DNA of 64,000 nt from Anaerosalibacter massiliensis (GTDB taxonomy: Bacteria > Bacillota > Clostridia > Tissierellales > Sporanaerobacteraceae). The notes beneath the pieces are model-generated. The model ran no database searches, was not told where the DNA came from, and saw only the letters and a program-made list of their open reading frames with translations. Made by a program: the position numbers and the translations under genes. Shown piece by piece: positions 27,341 to 35,578 of the stretch (position 1 is its first letter; the number at the start of each line of letters is the position of its first letter). The DNA is taken from contig CCEZ01000007.1 of assembly GCA_000751555.1 (NCBI GenBank), positions 124,001 to 188,000 on the forward strand, written 5' to 3'.

Positions 27341-28059
27341 TATTTCTCACCTCCCATACTATTTTTAAGAAATAGAAATATATTTACGCTTACAACATTG
27401 TTTGAGTTGTAAAAATCTTTCCTTATTTTATCTTCTATATTGAAACTTTTAATCACTTCAAATCCTGAAAATATATCCTTAATCTTTGTAGTAAAGGCAC
27501 TTAAACTATTAGAGTATTCTCTTTTTCTTCTTCCCATTTCTTTTTGAAATACTATAGGAATAAAAATAGGGATAAACCCTATTATAAATGCTGCAATAGC
27601 TATGTATATATTTAGTCTAAAAATTGAATAAGTTCCTAAAACAAATAATGATATATATTGAAAACTATCTAAAATATTCAAAAAATAATCTTACTCAATT
27701 AAATTTGTATCATTATTTATAGTTGAAATATAATCAGCACTATTTTGAGCATTAAAAGAAGCCATATCTTTAGACATAATATTATCAAATATATCTCCCT
27801 TTAAACAATACATAGATTCTTTTATAAATATACCTCTAAAAATCCTAACTAAATATGACAATATAGCTTCAGCTGTCATGACCCCTATCCCAATATATAT
27901 AATTCTTTTAAATCCAAATCCATTTCCACTAACGCTAACATCTACAATTTTTCCAAGAATAAAGGCAAAAAATATTTGTATAATAGAAAAAAGTATTGCA
28001 AATAACAAATTAAGAAATAAAAGCCCCTTTAATCTAAAAAGATATTTTTTCATTCTCAT
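27340..28059 (-). pseudogene. Broken ABC transporter permease gene
   Basis: Two in-frame pieces together encode most of an ABC exporter membrane domain: MKKYLFRLKGLLFLNLLFAI through DYISTINNDTNLIE, then DYFLNILDSFQYISLFVLGT through FEVIKSF. They are separated only by a TAA at 27691-27693, where CAA for Gln is the usual residue in such exporters. After about residue 235 the sequence ends in a truncated tail (FLFLKNSMGGEK), and the ATP-binding domain is missing. An alternative start is the ATG at 28053. The gene is not functional unless the TAA is read through, and even then lacks its ATPase. Confidence 0.85.
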
Positions 28060-28234
28060 CCCCCTATAAAATTAATTTTATATTTAATTCTTTAAATAAA
28101 AAATATCATAATATATTAAAATAATCAATTAACTTATTAATAATTGTAATAAATTCATTAATATTTTTATGTACCACTACATAAGAAAGTTTCCCTTAAT
28201 TATAGTTTATATTATTATCAAAGGATATATAAGT

Positions 28235-28259
28235 ATTGTATAGGTATTTTCTATACAAT
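28235..28259. promoter_or_regulatory. Palindromic operator candidate upstream of peroxiredoxin
   Basis: ATTGTATAG-N7-CTATACAAT is a perfect 9-bp dyad about 40 bp upstream of the peroxiredoxin start. The remaining 28060-28300 region is AT-rich with no other feature I can support. The regulator is unknown. Confidence 0.5.
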
Positions 28260-28300
28260 TGATAACCATTATAGGTTTTATCTATACAGGAGGTGTTTTT

Positions 28301-29017
28301 ATGCCAGAGGAATTTAAAGCAGGATGTCAGAGACCAAAAATTGAAAAAGAAGAAGTAAAAGAAAGTAAGGTAGAAGAAAATCAAATTATAAAGGAGGATA
28401 ATTTTAATATGATTAAAGTAGGAAAACCTGCACCAGATTTTACTATACCAGCCTTTCATCAAGGAAAATTTGTTGACTTAAGTCTTTCAGAATTTAAAGG
28501 GAAATGGGTTTTATTATGCTTCTATCCAGGGGATTTCACTTTTGTCTGAGCTACTGAAGTTTAAGCAGTTGCTGACAAATATGAAGAATTGCAAAAATTA
28601 GGAATAGAAGTTATATCTATTAGTGTAGATAGTGTATTTGTTCACAAAATGTGGAATGAATATGAATTATCTAAGATGGTAAATGGAAATATTCCATTCC
28701 CTATGGGTTCTGACCAAGATGGAACAGTAGGAAAGAAATATGGAATTTATGATGAAGATAGTGGAGTGGAAACAAGAGGTAGGTTTATAATAGATCCTGA
28801 TGGAATAGTTCAAGGATTTGAAGTACTTACTCCCCCAGTTGGTAGAAATATAAATGAAATAATAAGACAAATCAAAGCTTTTCAATTAGTAAGAGAATCT
28901 AAGGGCAGTGAAGTTACTCCAGCTGGTTGGAAGCCAGGCAAAACAACATTGAAACCTAATCCAGAATTAGTAGGTAATGTATGGAAAGAATGGACTGTAG
29001 ATGAAGTAGATAAATAA
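28301..29017 (+). pseudogene. Sec-type peroxiredoxin with TGA at catalytic position and an extra in-frame TAA
   Basis: The frame from ATG 28301 (AGGAGGTG upstream) reads as a 2-Cys-type peroxiredoxin of about 238 codons. At codon 83 (28547-28549) TGA occupies the peroxidatic cysteine: FYPGDFTFV-TGA-ATEV. Five codons later (codon 88, 28562-28564) a TAA interrupts the frame, then AVADKYEELQKLGIEVISIS continues normally to the stop at 29017. Sec-containing peroxiredoxins are known in amino-acid-fermenting clostridia. The resolving cysteine of AhpC-like proteins (VCPAGW) is Thr here at codon 206 (VTPAGW). A weak hairpin starts right after the TGA. The TAA makes the present gene probably inactive, or marks a sequencing error. 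Confidence 0.85.
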
Positions 29018-29031
29018 TAGAAAGTATTACC

Positions 29032-29075
29032 AAGCAGCCTTAGCCATAAAATATTGACTGAGGCTGCTTTAATTA
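29032..29075 (+). terminator. Terminator after peroxiredoxin
   Basis: AAGCAGCCTTAG and CTGAGGCTGCTT pair (one G-T) around a 14-base loop and are followed by a T-rich stretch. Confidence 0.8.
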
Positions 29076-29102
29076 TACTATTTTTTCTTATCACCTTTAA
29101 AA

Positions 29103-29266
29103 AATAGATATTATACAGCCAATAGGGTTAAAAAATTTAATATAGTTAATACAGTAGCTCTCCAATCATTAATAGTAATTACTGCTTTAATTGAAAAATT
29201 AAGTATCTATAGTGGGTAACTGAAACCTCTTTACTAAATCTAATTTCATAGCAATATATGTTAACG
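29103..29266 (-). pseudogene. Degenerate 3' fragment of a second PTS EIIC gene
   Basis: About 165 bases match by eye the last part of the intact EIIC gene at about 30680-30845 (for example TACAGCCAATAG and CAATCATT, then AATTTCATAGCAATATATG), but with stops and small deletions in all frames. It lies just after namZ in the operon direction, so it is the relic of a tandem duplication of EIIC. Confidence 0.8.
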
Positions 29267-29319
29267 TGCATCTTATATAAATATCTTAAAAATTCAATGA
29301 TATATTATTAAATTACTAA

Positions 29320-29366
29320 AAAAAATAATGTGCCAAATAAAACCTCCTAATGGCACATTATTTTTT
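29320..29366. terminator. Bidirectional terminator after namZ
   Basis: AAAATAATGTGCCA and TGGCACATTATTTT form a perfect stem with a 16-base loop, flanked by A and T runs. Confidence 0.9.
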
Positions 29367-29415
29367 AATTATCATTTAACTAACTTTTTTTGCAAATGAG
29401 GAACTAAGGATTATA

Positions 29416-30573
29416 CTAGTAAATATGGTATTTTTCTTTTGTTTTTTTAAATTGTAAAGACTCCTCTTTCCACTTTTTTATTAATTCGTCTACTAGATCA
29501 TCTTTACCTAAACTTTTTCTTATATCATTGGATCCAGATAAATAATCAATAAAATAATGCATATCTCTTTTAAATGGTTTTATATATTCAAAATTTCCTT
29601 TATCCATCTTTTTTATTTCATTAAGCAAGTATAAACTAATTTCTACACTTTTTACTTTTGTTTTATCTAAAATATGAATCTGAACTCCCTCACATACTTC
29701 ATCTTTATATTTTGAAAAAGTTGGTGTAAAATATATTGGCCTAAATTTAACACCAGGTATATCTTTTTCTTCTAATCTATTTGCCAATTCATAACCATTT
29801 ATCCAAGGTGCACCAACTATTTCAAAGGGATTAGTAGTTCCCCTTCCTTCTGAAATATTAGTCCCTTCAAACAAACAAGTACCAGTATATAATAAAGCAT
29901 TTTCTAAGCTTGGGATATTAGGTGAAGGGTTAAACCAATATAAATCAGTATCATCATGATACATATCCCTTTTCCAACCAGTGATTTTTATTACTTCTAG
30001 ATTGCATCCTATTTCAAACTCCTCATTAATAAGACATGCTAATTCACCAATAGTTAATCCATATCTTATAGGTATAGGATATAGACCTACAAAAGATTTA
30101 TATTTAGTATCTAGTATATTACCTTCTACATTTTCTCCACCTAGTATGTTAACTCTATCAAGAACTATAAAATCTTTATTGTTTTCTTTACATGCTTCCA
30201 TACAGTATGCCATTGTATATAAATAAGTATAGTATCTTGAACCAACATCCCCTACATCAAATACTAATACATCTATCTCATTAAGCATTTCACTTGAGGG
30301 TTTTCTATATTTTCCGTATAAACTATATACCATTATATTGGTTTTTTCATCTCTATAATGGTCAAGTTTTTCGCCTGCTTGTAAATTACCTCTTATTCCA
30401 TGTTCTGGGGAGTACAATACTTTTAAATCAAAGTTTTGATTGAATATATCAATTGTATAGTTGAAATTCTTATCTATACCACTTTGATTAGTTACAAGCC
30501 CAACTCTTCTTCCTTTTACAACCTTTTTTATATTGTCTACCCTATCTATACCATTTCTTATAACTATAGACAT
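29416..30573 (-). CDS. namZ: NamZ-type exo-beta-N-acetylmuramidase (DUF1343)
   Basis: A 385-residue protein of the DUF1343/NamZ family, with GLVTNQSGIDKNFNYTIDI, FSPEHG-like YSPEHGIRGNLQAGE, FDVGDVGSRYYTYLYTM, and FEGTNISEGRGTTNPFE. NamZ removes N-acetylmuramic acid from the non-reducing end of peptidoglycan sugars. There is no signal peptide, so it acts in the cytoplasm or is released otherwise. It is cotranscribed with PTS components, which suggests that the imported sugar is a muramyl disaccharide or related amino sugar. AGGAGGG precedes the ATG. Confidence 0.9.
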   Translation of the reverse strand: MSIVIRNGIDRVDNIKKVVKGRRVGLVTNQSGIDKNFNYTIDIFNQNFDLKVLYSPEHGIRGNLQAGEKLDHYRDEKTNIMVYSLYGKYRKPSSEMLNEIDVLVFDVGDVGSRYYTYLYTMAYCMEACKENNKDFIVLDRVNILGGENVEGNILDTKYKSFVGLYPIPIRYGLTIGELACLINEEFEIGCNLEVIKITGWKRDMYHDDTDLYWFNPSPNIPSLENALLYTGTCLFEGTNISEGRGTTNPFEIVGAPWINGYELANRLEEKDIPGVKFRPIYFTPTFSKYKDEVCEGVQIHILDKTKVKSVEISLYLLNEIKKMDKGNFEYIKPFKRDMHYFIDYLSGSNDIRKSLGKDDLVDELIKKWKEESLQFKKTKEKYHIY

Positions 30574-30618
30574 TATTCCCTCCTAATTTAGCTTAAAATT
30601 CTTTAATAAAACATTATA

Positions 30619-31893
30619 TTATGCCACTTCTTTTTGCTGTTCTTCTTCCAATAATTTCTTTTCATAAGCTTTAAAGAATGGATAATATACAGCCAATAGT
30701 ATTAAAAAATTTAATATAGCCAATACAGCAGCTCGCCAATCATTGGTAGCAATTACTGCTTTAATTGGAGAAGGAAGTGTCCATGGCGCCATAACCGAAA
30801 CTTTACTTACTAAATTTAATTTCATAGCAATATATGTTGTAGTAGCAGTAATTGCAGGTCCTACAATAAATGGTATGGCTAGTATAGGATTAAGAATTAT
30901 TGGAGCACCAAATATTATTGGCTCATTAATATTAAATAGTCCTGGAACAAGTGAAAACTTTCCAACTTGTTTTAAGTATGCTGACTTTGACAATAAAAAT
31001 AGTACACAAAGTGCTAAAGTACCACCAGAACCACCTATCCACATAAATAAATCATAGAAACCTTCAGTACCAATATTTGGTGCAACTCCACCATTAGCAA
31101 CAATTTGCATATTTTCTTCTAAAAGTACTAGCCAAATCGGTCTTAATAAAGAACCAATAACAGAAACTCCGTGTACCCCTGCTGCCCAAAGCAAAGTAAT
31201 TAATAAAGTTGGTATGAGAATACCAATGTAAGTATTTCCTGCAATTTTTACTAATGGACTAAATAATTTCATAAGTGCATTATTAATATCAAAACCTAAC
31301 ATAACTCTGATTGCCCAAATTATTATAATAATAACACTAGCAGGTATTAAAGCTTCAAAAGATCTTGCAACAGAAGCCGGTACCTGCTCAGGCATCCTTA
31401 TTGTTATATTCTTAGTTTTACAAAATCTTAGAATTTCTACTGCTAATATCATTGTTAATATAGCTGTAAACATTCCTGCACCACCAAGATACTCCATAGG
31501 AATTATCCAACCTAACTCAGTATTTGTGGCTTTATCAACTACGTTTAATGGGATATTTGTCATTAAGAAGGCAGCCATTGAAAGAACTCCTCCACTTATA
31601 CCATCTAAATCATAAGATTTAGCCAAGCTATATCCCATACCATAGGATGCATAGAGAGCCATTAATCCAACAGTAATTCTAAAAGGCAAAACTATATCTC
31701 CTAAACGTGGCTCAATAAATGCTTCCCAACTCTTAATTGGAAGATTTACAATTACTAAGAAAAAAGAGCCTACAATAATTAAGGAAAGTGTTGAAATAAT
31801 ACCATCTCTAATAGCTCTTAAATGTCTTTGTTCAGCAAGTGTTGCCATTGGTGGCATTAACTTTTCTTCTATCCACTTCATAAACTTTTCCAT
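30619..31893 (-). CDS. PTS EIIC component, lactose/cellobiose (chitobiose) family
   Basis: A 424-residue permease with ten membrane segments. Family motifs are MATLAEQRHLRAIRDGIIST near the N-terminus, GVHGVSVIGSLLRP, FMWIGGSGGTLAL and LFNINEPIIFGAPIILNP. It imports and phosphorylates a beta-linked disaccharide or amino sugar. The upstream gene is its EIIB, the downstream gene NamZ. No EIIA is in the operon, so one must be supplied from elsewhere. AAAGGAG precedes the ATG. Confidence 0.94.
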   Translation of the reverse strand: MEKFMKWIEEKLMPPMATLAEQRHLRAIRDGIISTLSLIIVGSFFLVIVNLPIKSWEAFIEPRLGDIVLPFRITVGLMALYASYGMGYSLAKSYDLDGISGGVLSMAAFLMTNIPLNVVDKATNTELGWIIPMEYLGGAGMFTAILTMILAVEILRFCKTKNITIRMPEQVPASVARSFEALIPASVIIIIIWAIRVMLGFDINNALMKLFSPLVKIAGNTYIGILIPTLLITLLWAAGVHGVSVIGSLLRPIWLVLLEENMQIVANGGVAPNIGTEGFYDLFMWIGGSGGTLALCVLFLLSKSAYLKQVGKFSLVPGLFNINEPIIFGAPIILNPILAIPFIVGPAITATTTYIAMKLNLVSKVSVMAPWTLPSPIKAVIATNDWRAAVLAILNFLILLAVYYPFFKAYEKKLLEEEQQKEVA

Positions 31894-31954
31894 ATTTTCA
31901 TCTCCTTTTTACTCAATTAAATATATAAACTATCATCCATCTATATTTTTAAAA

Positions 31955-32266
31955 CTACTTTTCGTGTTTTTTAATTAATTCATTTAACACCTTTGGAGCA
32001 CCAATTGGTGTATATCCCATTGGTGGAATCAATTCTACTGGTACATCATGTTTTGCAGCAACTTCTTTAAAATAATCTAATCTGTGTTTAACCTGTGGTG
32101 CTACTATTAATAAATCATAATTTACATTTTCCATTTCCTCCATAATCTGAGTTGTCCCTATTGCTTCTATTTCTAAAGGGAAATCTTGCTTTTTTGCCTC
32201 TTCTGATATCGCCTTAACTACTATAGTTGAAGACATTCCTCCAGAACAAACCATTAATACCTTCAT
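31955..32266 (-). CDS. PTS EIIB component, lactose/cellobiose family
   Basis: The 103-residue protein opens MKVLMVCSGGMSSTIVVKAI, with the phosphorylated cysteine at residue 7. The later DLLIVAPQVKHRL and MGYTPIGAPKVL segments fit CelA/ChbB. It is the first PTS gene of the namZ operon, separated from EIIC by 61 bases. AAGGAAGGTG precedes the ATG. Confidence 0.94.
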   Translation of the reverse strand: MKVLMVCSGGMSSTIVVKAISEEAKKQDFPLEIEAIGTTQIMEEMENVNYDLLIVAPQVKHRLDYFKEVAAKHDVPVELIPPMGYTPIGAPKVLNELIKKHEK

Positions 32267-32375
32267 ATTAACACCTTCCTTTTTTATTTTTTATAATATA
32301 ACCTACTAAACTTTCCTCCTTCATAACTATATTGAGCACATTAATACAAAATCTTAGTTTTAATTATTATCTTAC

Positions 32376-32645
32376 CTATTTAATTGCAAAAATTTTTTCA
32401 CCTTCAACTACTTGAGTATTTTCTTCTTCAATTGAAGATACTTTATAAAATCCATTACCTTTCCTTATATTCTTAATAAATTTATTAATACTCTCTTCTT
32501 CTCCTTGAACCTCTATTATGACAGTATTGTCACTCCCTTTCTTTGCAAAGCCTGTTAAATTAAATAAAGAAGATTGCATCTGTGCATGATATCGTATTCC
32601 TCCTTCAGACACTTCTCCATTAATAGTTAATATTTTCCTTATCAT
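32376..32645 (-). CDS. Acylphosphatase-like protein
   Basis: An 89-residue acylphosphatase-fold protein. The substrate arginine is kept in GGIRYHAQ, and IIEVQGEEESINKFIKNIRK matches the family. The loop that normally reads GxVxN with the catalytic Asn is GFAKKGSDN here, so the Asn is displaced or lost and activity is doubtful. I chose the ATG at 32645, which has GGAGG upstream. It lies upstream of the PTS genes on the same strand. Confidence 0.78.
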   Translation of the reverse strand: MIRKILTINGEVSEGGIRYHAQMQSSLFNLTGFAKKGSDNTVIIEVQGEEESINKFIKNIRKGNGFYKVSSIEEENTQVVEGEKIFAIK

Positions 32646-32668
32646 ATTCAAAACCTCCTATTCAATCT

Positions 32669-33004
32669 TTATTTCCTTTTAATTTCACTATGATTTTCAA
32701 TATATGTAGAATAATTTATTACCCCTTTAATCTCTTTCTTCTCTACAAACAGCCTCGTAGTTTCAAAAAATAAAACAGTACAAAAAATAAATAATAAAAT
32801 TAAAATAATAAAGACTATTTTTGGCATATTTGAAAAAATTAATTTCGGAATAATGATTATAAAAGGAGAGGCAAAGGCTAAAATCCATCTATTGAGCTTT
32901 ATTTTCTTATCATGATACAAATAATTTGCTAATTTTACTGGTATTAGTATAACTAAGCTAGCTATAATTATATAAAAGAACCATAATAATATATTTAGTG
33001 GCAT
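32669..33004 (-). CDS. Small integral membrane protein, unknown
   Basis: A 111-residue protein with three hydrophobic segments (LLWFFYIIIASLVILIPVKL, WILAFASPFIIIIP, IVFIILILLFIFCTVLF) and a basic C-terminus. I do not recognise a family. GGAG precedes the ATG. It may be the first gene of the acylphosphatase-PTS transcript. Confidence 0.65.
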   Translation of the reverse strand: MPLNILLWFFYIIIASLVILIPVKLANYLYHDKKIKLNRWILAFASPFIIIIPKLIFSNMPKIVFIILILLFIFCTVLFFETTRLFVEKKEIKGVINYSTYIENHSEIKRK

Positions 33005-33235
33005 TGTACTCCTCCTTATTTTTAATATAATCTAATACTAAAAACATATAAAATATTTTTGTGTACCAATTATTTTATATTCTTTACTTTAAATTCAAGA
33101 TTTAAATTCATAATACATTTTTTAATTGTAACTATTTCACTACATTAATTATAGTTTCATTATCATAATTATAATATATATGTAACATTTTTTCAAATTT
33201 TTATATGATTTATGAAAAAAATATTCATAACAAAA

Positions 33236-33291
33236 ATACCACTGGGACTTTTTGTATTCTAAATATAGAAAATTCAAAATCTCAGTGGCAT
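33236..33291. repeat. Family III imperfect hairpin
   Basis: ATACCACTGGGA on the left pairs with TCTCAGTGGCAT on the right, and the pairing continues inward through TTTTG/CAAAA, giving about 25 pairs. The same left arm (ATACCACTGGG) recurs near 23074 without a full right arm. The rest of the gap 33005-33341 shows nothing else but the csrA terminator. Confidence 0.65.
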
Positions 33292-33293
33292 AT

Positions 33294-33319
33294 AAAAAGC
33301 TCTACTTAAAAGTAGAGCC
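33294..33319 (-). terminator. Terminator of the csrA-fliW flagellar operon
   Basis: GCTCTACTT and AAGTAGAGC form a 9-bp stem with a 2-base loop; on the reverse strand TTTTTAT follows. Confidence 0.88.
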
Positions 33320-33341
33320 TAATGCATAAACCTTATAGCTT

Positions 33342-33578
33342 TTAATCTTTTTTACCTTTACTCATTATTTCTTTTAATTCATCTAAACTTATATGTATCT
33401 CTGATGCTTTTTTATTTTCTTTCTCTATATTTTCATATAATTCCTTTCTTATAATATCTATATTTTTAGGAGCTTCTATTCCTAGTTTTACTTTCCCATC
33501 ACTTATTTCTAATACTTTTATTTCTACATTGTCCCCTATAATAATACTTTCATCTTTTTTTCTAGTAAGGATTAGCAT
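33342..33578 (-). CDS. csrA: Carbon storage regulator CsrA
   Basis: A 78-residue RNA-binding protein with the canonical start [20 protein letters not shown] and the conserved [19 protein letters not shown]. It blocks translation of target mRNAs, in flagellated Firmicutes chiefly flagellin. Its antagonist FliW is encoded 1 base upstream, so the two are translationally coupled. GGGGG precedes the ATG. Confidence 0.97.
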   Translation of the reverse strand: MLILTRKKDESIIIGDNVEIKVLEISDGKVKLGIEAPKNIDIIRKELYENIEKENKKASEIHISLDELKEIMSKGKKD

Positions 33579-33579
33579 A

Positions 33580-34032
33580 TTAAGCCCCCTGACTATTTAA
33601 TTCTTTTTTAAATATATAATGTTTCGTAGAGTATCTACTGTCATCCAATGCTATTTGCTTTCCTAATCTTTCTTTTACATTTATAACTATAGGCCCTGAA
33701 AGATTTGTAGTCATTTCTTCTATATTTTCTGGCACTACTACTATAGTATATAGGGCTATGTCTTTTTCATCTTCTATCTTAAGTATTTCTATGGCTGATT
33801 CTGGTAATACTATATCATAATCAAATTTCACTAAAAAAGGATTTATAACTACAAAGGCTAAATCTGAATTATCCACTGATTGAAGCCATTGGAAAGGATT
33901 TTCTTCATCCGGATTGTTTATAAGTACATATTTTTTTCCATCTTCAAAGCCTGGAATACCATTAGGAAATTCAATAATACTTTCCTCATCTATTTCAATT
34001 TTTCCAAAGTTCCTAGTGTTTAACTTCACCAT
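33580..34032 (-). CDS. fliW: Flagellar assembly factor FliW
   Basis: A 150-residue protein with the FliW signature [20 protein letters not shown] and the later [13 protein letters not shown]. FliW sequesters CsrA until flagellin is synthesised, setting up a three-part feedback loop. It lies directly before csrA. AAGGAGGG precedes the ATG. Confidence 0.97.
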   Translation of the reverse strand: MVKLNTRNFGKIEIDEESIIEFPNGIPGFEDGKKYVLINNPDEENPFQWLQSVDNSDLAFVVINPFLVKFDYDIVLPESAIEILKIEDEKDIALYTIVVVPENIEEMTTNLSGPIVINVKERLGKQIALDDSRYSTKHYIFKKELNSQGA

Positions 34033-34086
34033 TTTCCCTCCTTAAAGATAATTTTAATTTTATTTTAAGTTATCAAAACTTAACAA

Positions 34087-34104
34087 GGGACATCCCCATG
34101 TCCC
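34087..34104. promoter_or_regulatory. Intergenic hairpin before fliW
   Basis: GGGACAT-CCCC-ATGTCCC is a perfect 7-bp stem between the DUF6470 gene and fliW. It may act as a processing or partial terminator site that tunes fliW-csrA. Confidence 0.5.
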
Positions 34105-34111
34105 CTGTCAA

Positions 34112-34552
34112 TTAAAGTCCCATATTTATATAACTACCAAGTTCATTTCCCTTTTTATAATTCAATACCGACTCTTTATAAAAATTTAATTTTCCCATTT
34201 CCCATTCCAAATTTAAATGTCCTTTTACATCTATCTTTGGTCTACTCTTTGGAATTATATCTATATTCCAATCTTTATTTTCCATAGCATTGTCAAAAGC
34301 AATTTCTGGTATGGCATCTGGCATCCTATTTTCTATTCTTGCCATTCTATTGCCTTCAGATACTATTTTATCTACTCCTGCTAAAAATTGAGATCTAGCA
34401 TATTCAACAAACTCCCTAGATAAATCAGTATTATTTTTAAGCCCAGCCTCAGCAAAACATTCATATTGATCTACTATCACTTTTGGAAGTTCCCTATCTA
34501 TATAAACTTTTGGATAAGTAGTTTGCATATTTAAAGGTGTGATTCCATTCAA
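34112..34552 (-). CDS. DUF6470 family protein, flagellar-associated
   Basis: A 146-residue protein with a conserved opening (PLNMQTTYPKVYIDRELPKV) and a central helix. The family is found between flgL and fliW in many motile Firmicutes, as here. The role is unknown; a link to FliW-CsrA or hook-filament assembly is inferred from position. The start is a TTG at 34552 with GAGGTG 8 bases upstream. Confidence 0.85.
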   Translation of the reverse strand: MNGITPLNMQTTYPKVYIDRELPKVIVDQYECFAEAGLKNNTDLSREFVEYARSQFLAGVDKIVSEGNRMARIENRMPDAIPEIAFDNAMENKDWNIDIIPKSRPKIDVKGHLNLEWEMGKLNFYKESVLNYKKGNELGSYINMGL

Positions 34553-34570
34553 TGTAAAATCACCTCACTT

Positions 34571-35551
34571 TTATCTTAAAAAGTCTACCAGACTAGGTTG
34601 AATAATATTCATTCCTACTGCTAAACTTGCTCTATAAACATTCTCTTCAGATTTAAGTCTTATAGAAGCTTCTGCCATATCTATGTCTTCATTATTAGAT
34701 AAAAGTTCTTTAGTATTTAAAACTTGAGAGTCTAATTTATCTTTAGTAAGTTCTAGTCTTCTCATCTTAGCGCCTATTTCAGCTCTTACAGATAAAGTTT
34801 GATCCATAGATTGTTTAATTCTTCCTATTGTTTTATCTATTTCTCCTTTATTATTTTCTGGATCTTCTAATGCTGCTTCAAACTGATCAAAAACAGCTAT
34901 GAGATAACTTTTATCTGAAATAGATACATCACTTTCATAATCTGGATCTATTAAGTTTCCATCATTATCATATTTACCTATACCAAAAACTTTACCACCT
35001 AATGTATTTACCTGTACTCTTTCAGAAACTCCTATATTATATTCAAATATTTCTTTTTTACTATCTTCACTTAAATCATTCATTCTTAAATCTACAATAT
35101 AGTTTCCATCTTCATCAAATAATTTTTTATCTGTTTTATACCCAGTAAATATATGTCTACCTGCATAGGTACTATTCCCAATTTCTATTAAATGTTTTTT
35201 AAGCTGTCTTACTTCTTCCCTTGTCTTATCTAAATCTTCTTTTGAATAGGTTTCATTAGACATTTGTACTGCTAATTCATTTGCTCTATCTAGTACACTT
35301 CCTATTCCCACAAGTGCCGATTCTGTTTCATTTAGCCAAGCTTCTGCATCTTCTACATTTCTTTTATATTGATTTATTTTAGAGAGATCAGTATTTAATT
35401 TAAGACTCTTACTTGCTCCTATTGGGTCATCTGAAGGAACTAAAAATTTTCTTTTACTAGCTATTTGTTGATCTATCTTATCCATTCTTCCTAAATTTTG
35501 ATTCAAATTATATAATAAATTGCCAACTATCATATTATTAGTAACACGCAT
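34571..35551 (-). CDS. flgL: Flagellar hook-filament junction protein FlgL
   Basis: A 326-residue protein with the flagellin-like N-terminus (MRVTNNMIVGNLLYNLNQNL) and C-terminus (DIDMAEASIRLKSEENVYRA). FlgL forms the second of the two junction rings between hook and filament. Length is normal. GGGGAAAATCT lies before the ATG. Confidence 0.96.
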   Translation of the reverse strand: MRVTNNMIVGNLLYNLNQNLGRMDKIDQQIASKRKFLVPSDDPIGASKSLKLNTDLSKINQYKRNVEDAEAWLNETESALVGIGSVLDRANELAVQMSNETYSKEDLDKTREEVRQLKKHLIEIGNSTYAGRHIFTGYKTDKKLFDEDGNYIVDLRMNDLSEDSKKEIFEYNIGVSERVQVNTLGGKVFGIGKYDNDGNLIDPDYESDVSISDKSYLIAVFDQFEAALEDPENNKGEIDKTIGRIKQSMDQTLSVRAEIGAKMRRLELTKDKLDSQVLNTKELLSNNEDIDMAEASIRLKSEENVYRASLAVGMNIIQPSLVDFLR

Positions 35552-35578
35552 AGATTTTCCCCTTTCAATTAAAAAATT

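Noticed and set aside
28547-28564. Reassigned genetic code (TAA or TGA as sense codons throughout).
   Set aside because: Most intact genes here end in TAA or TAG and are of normal length, so only local effects at two decaying genes remain.
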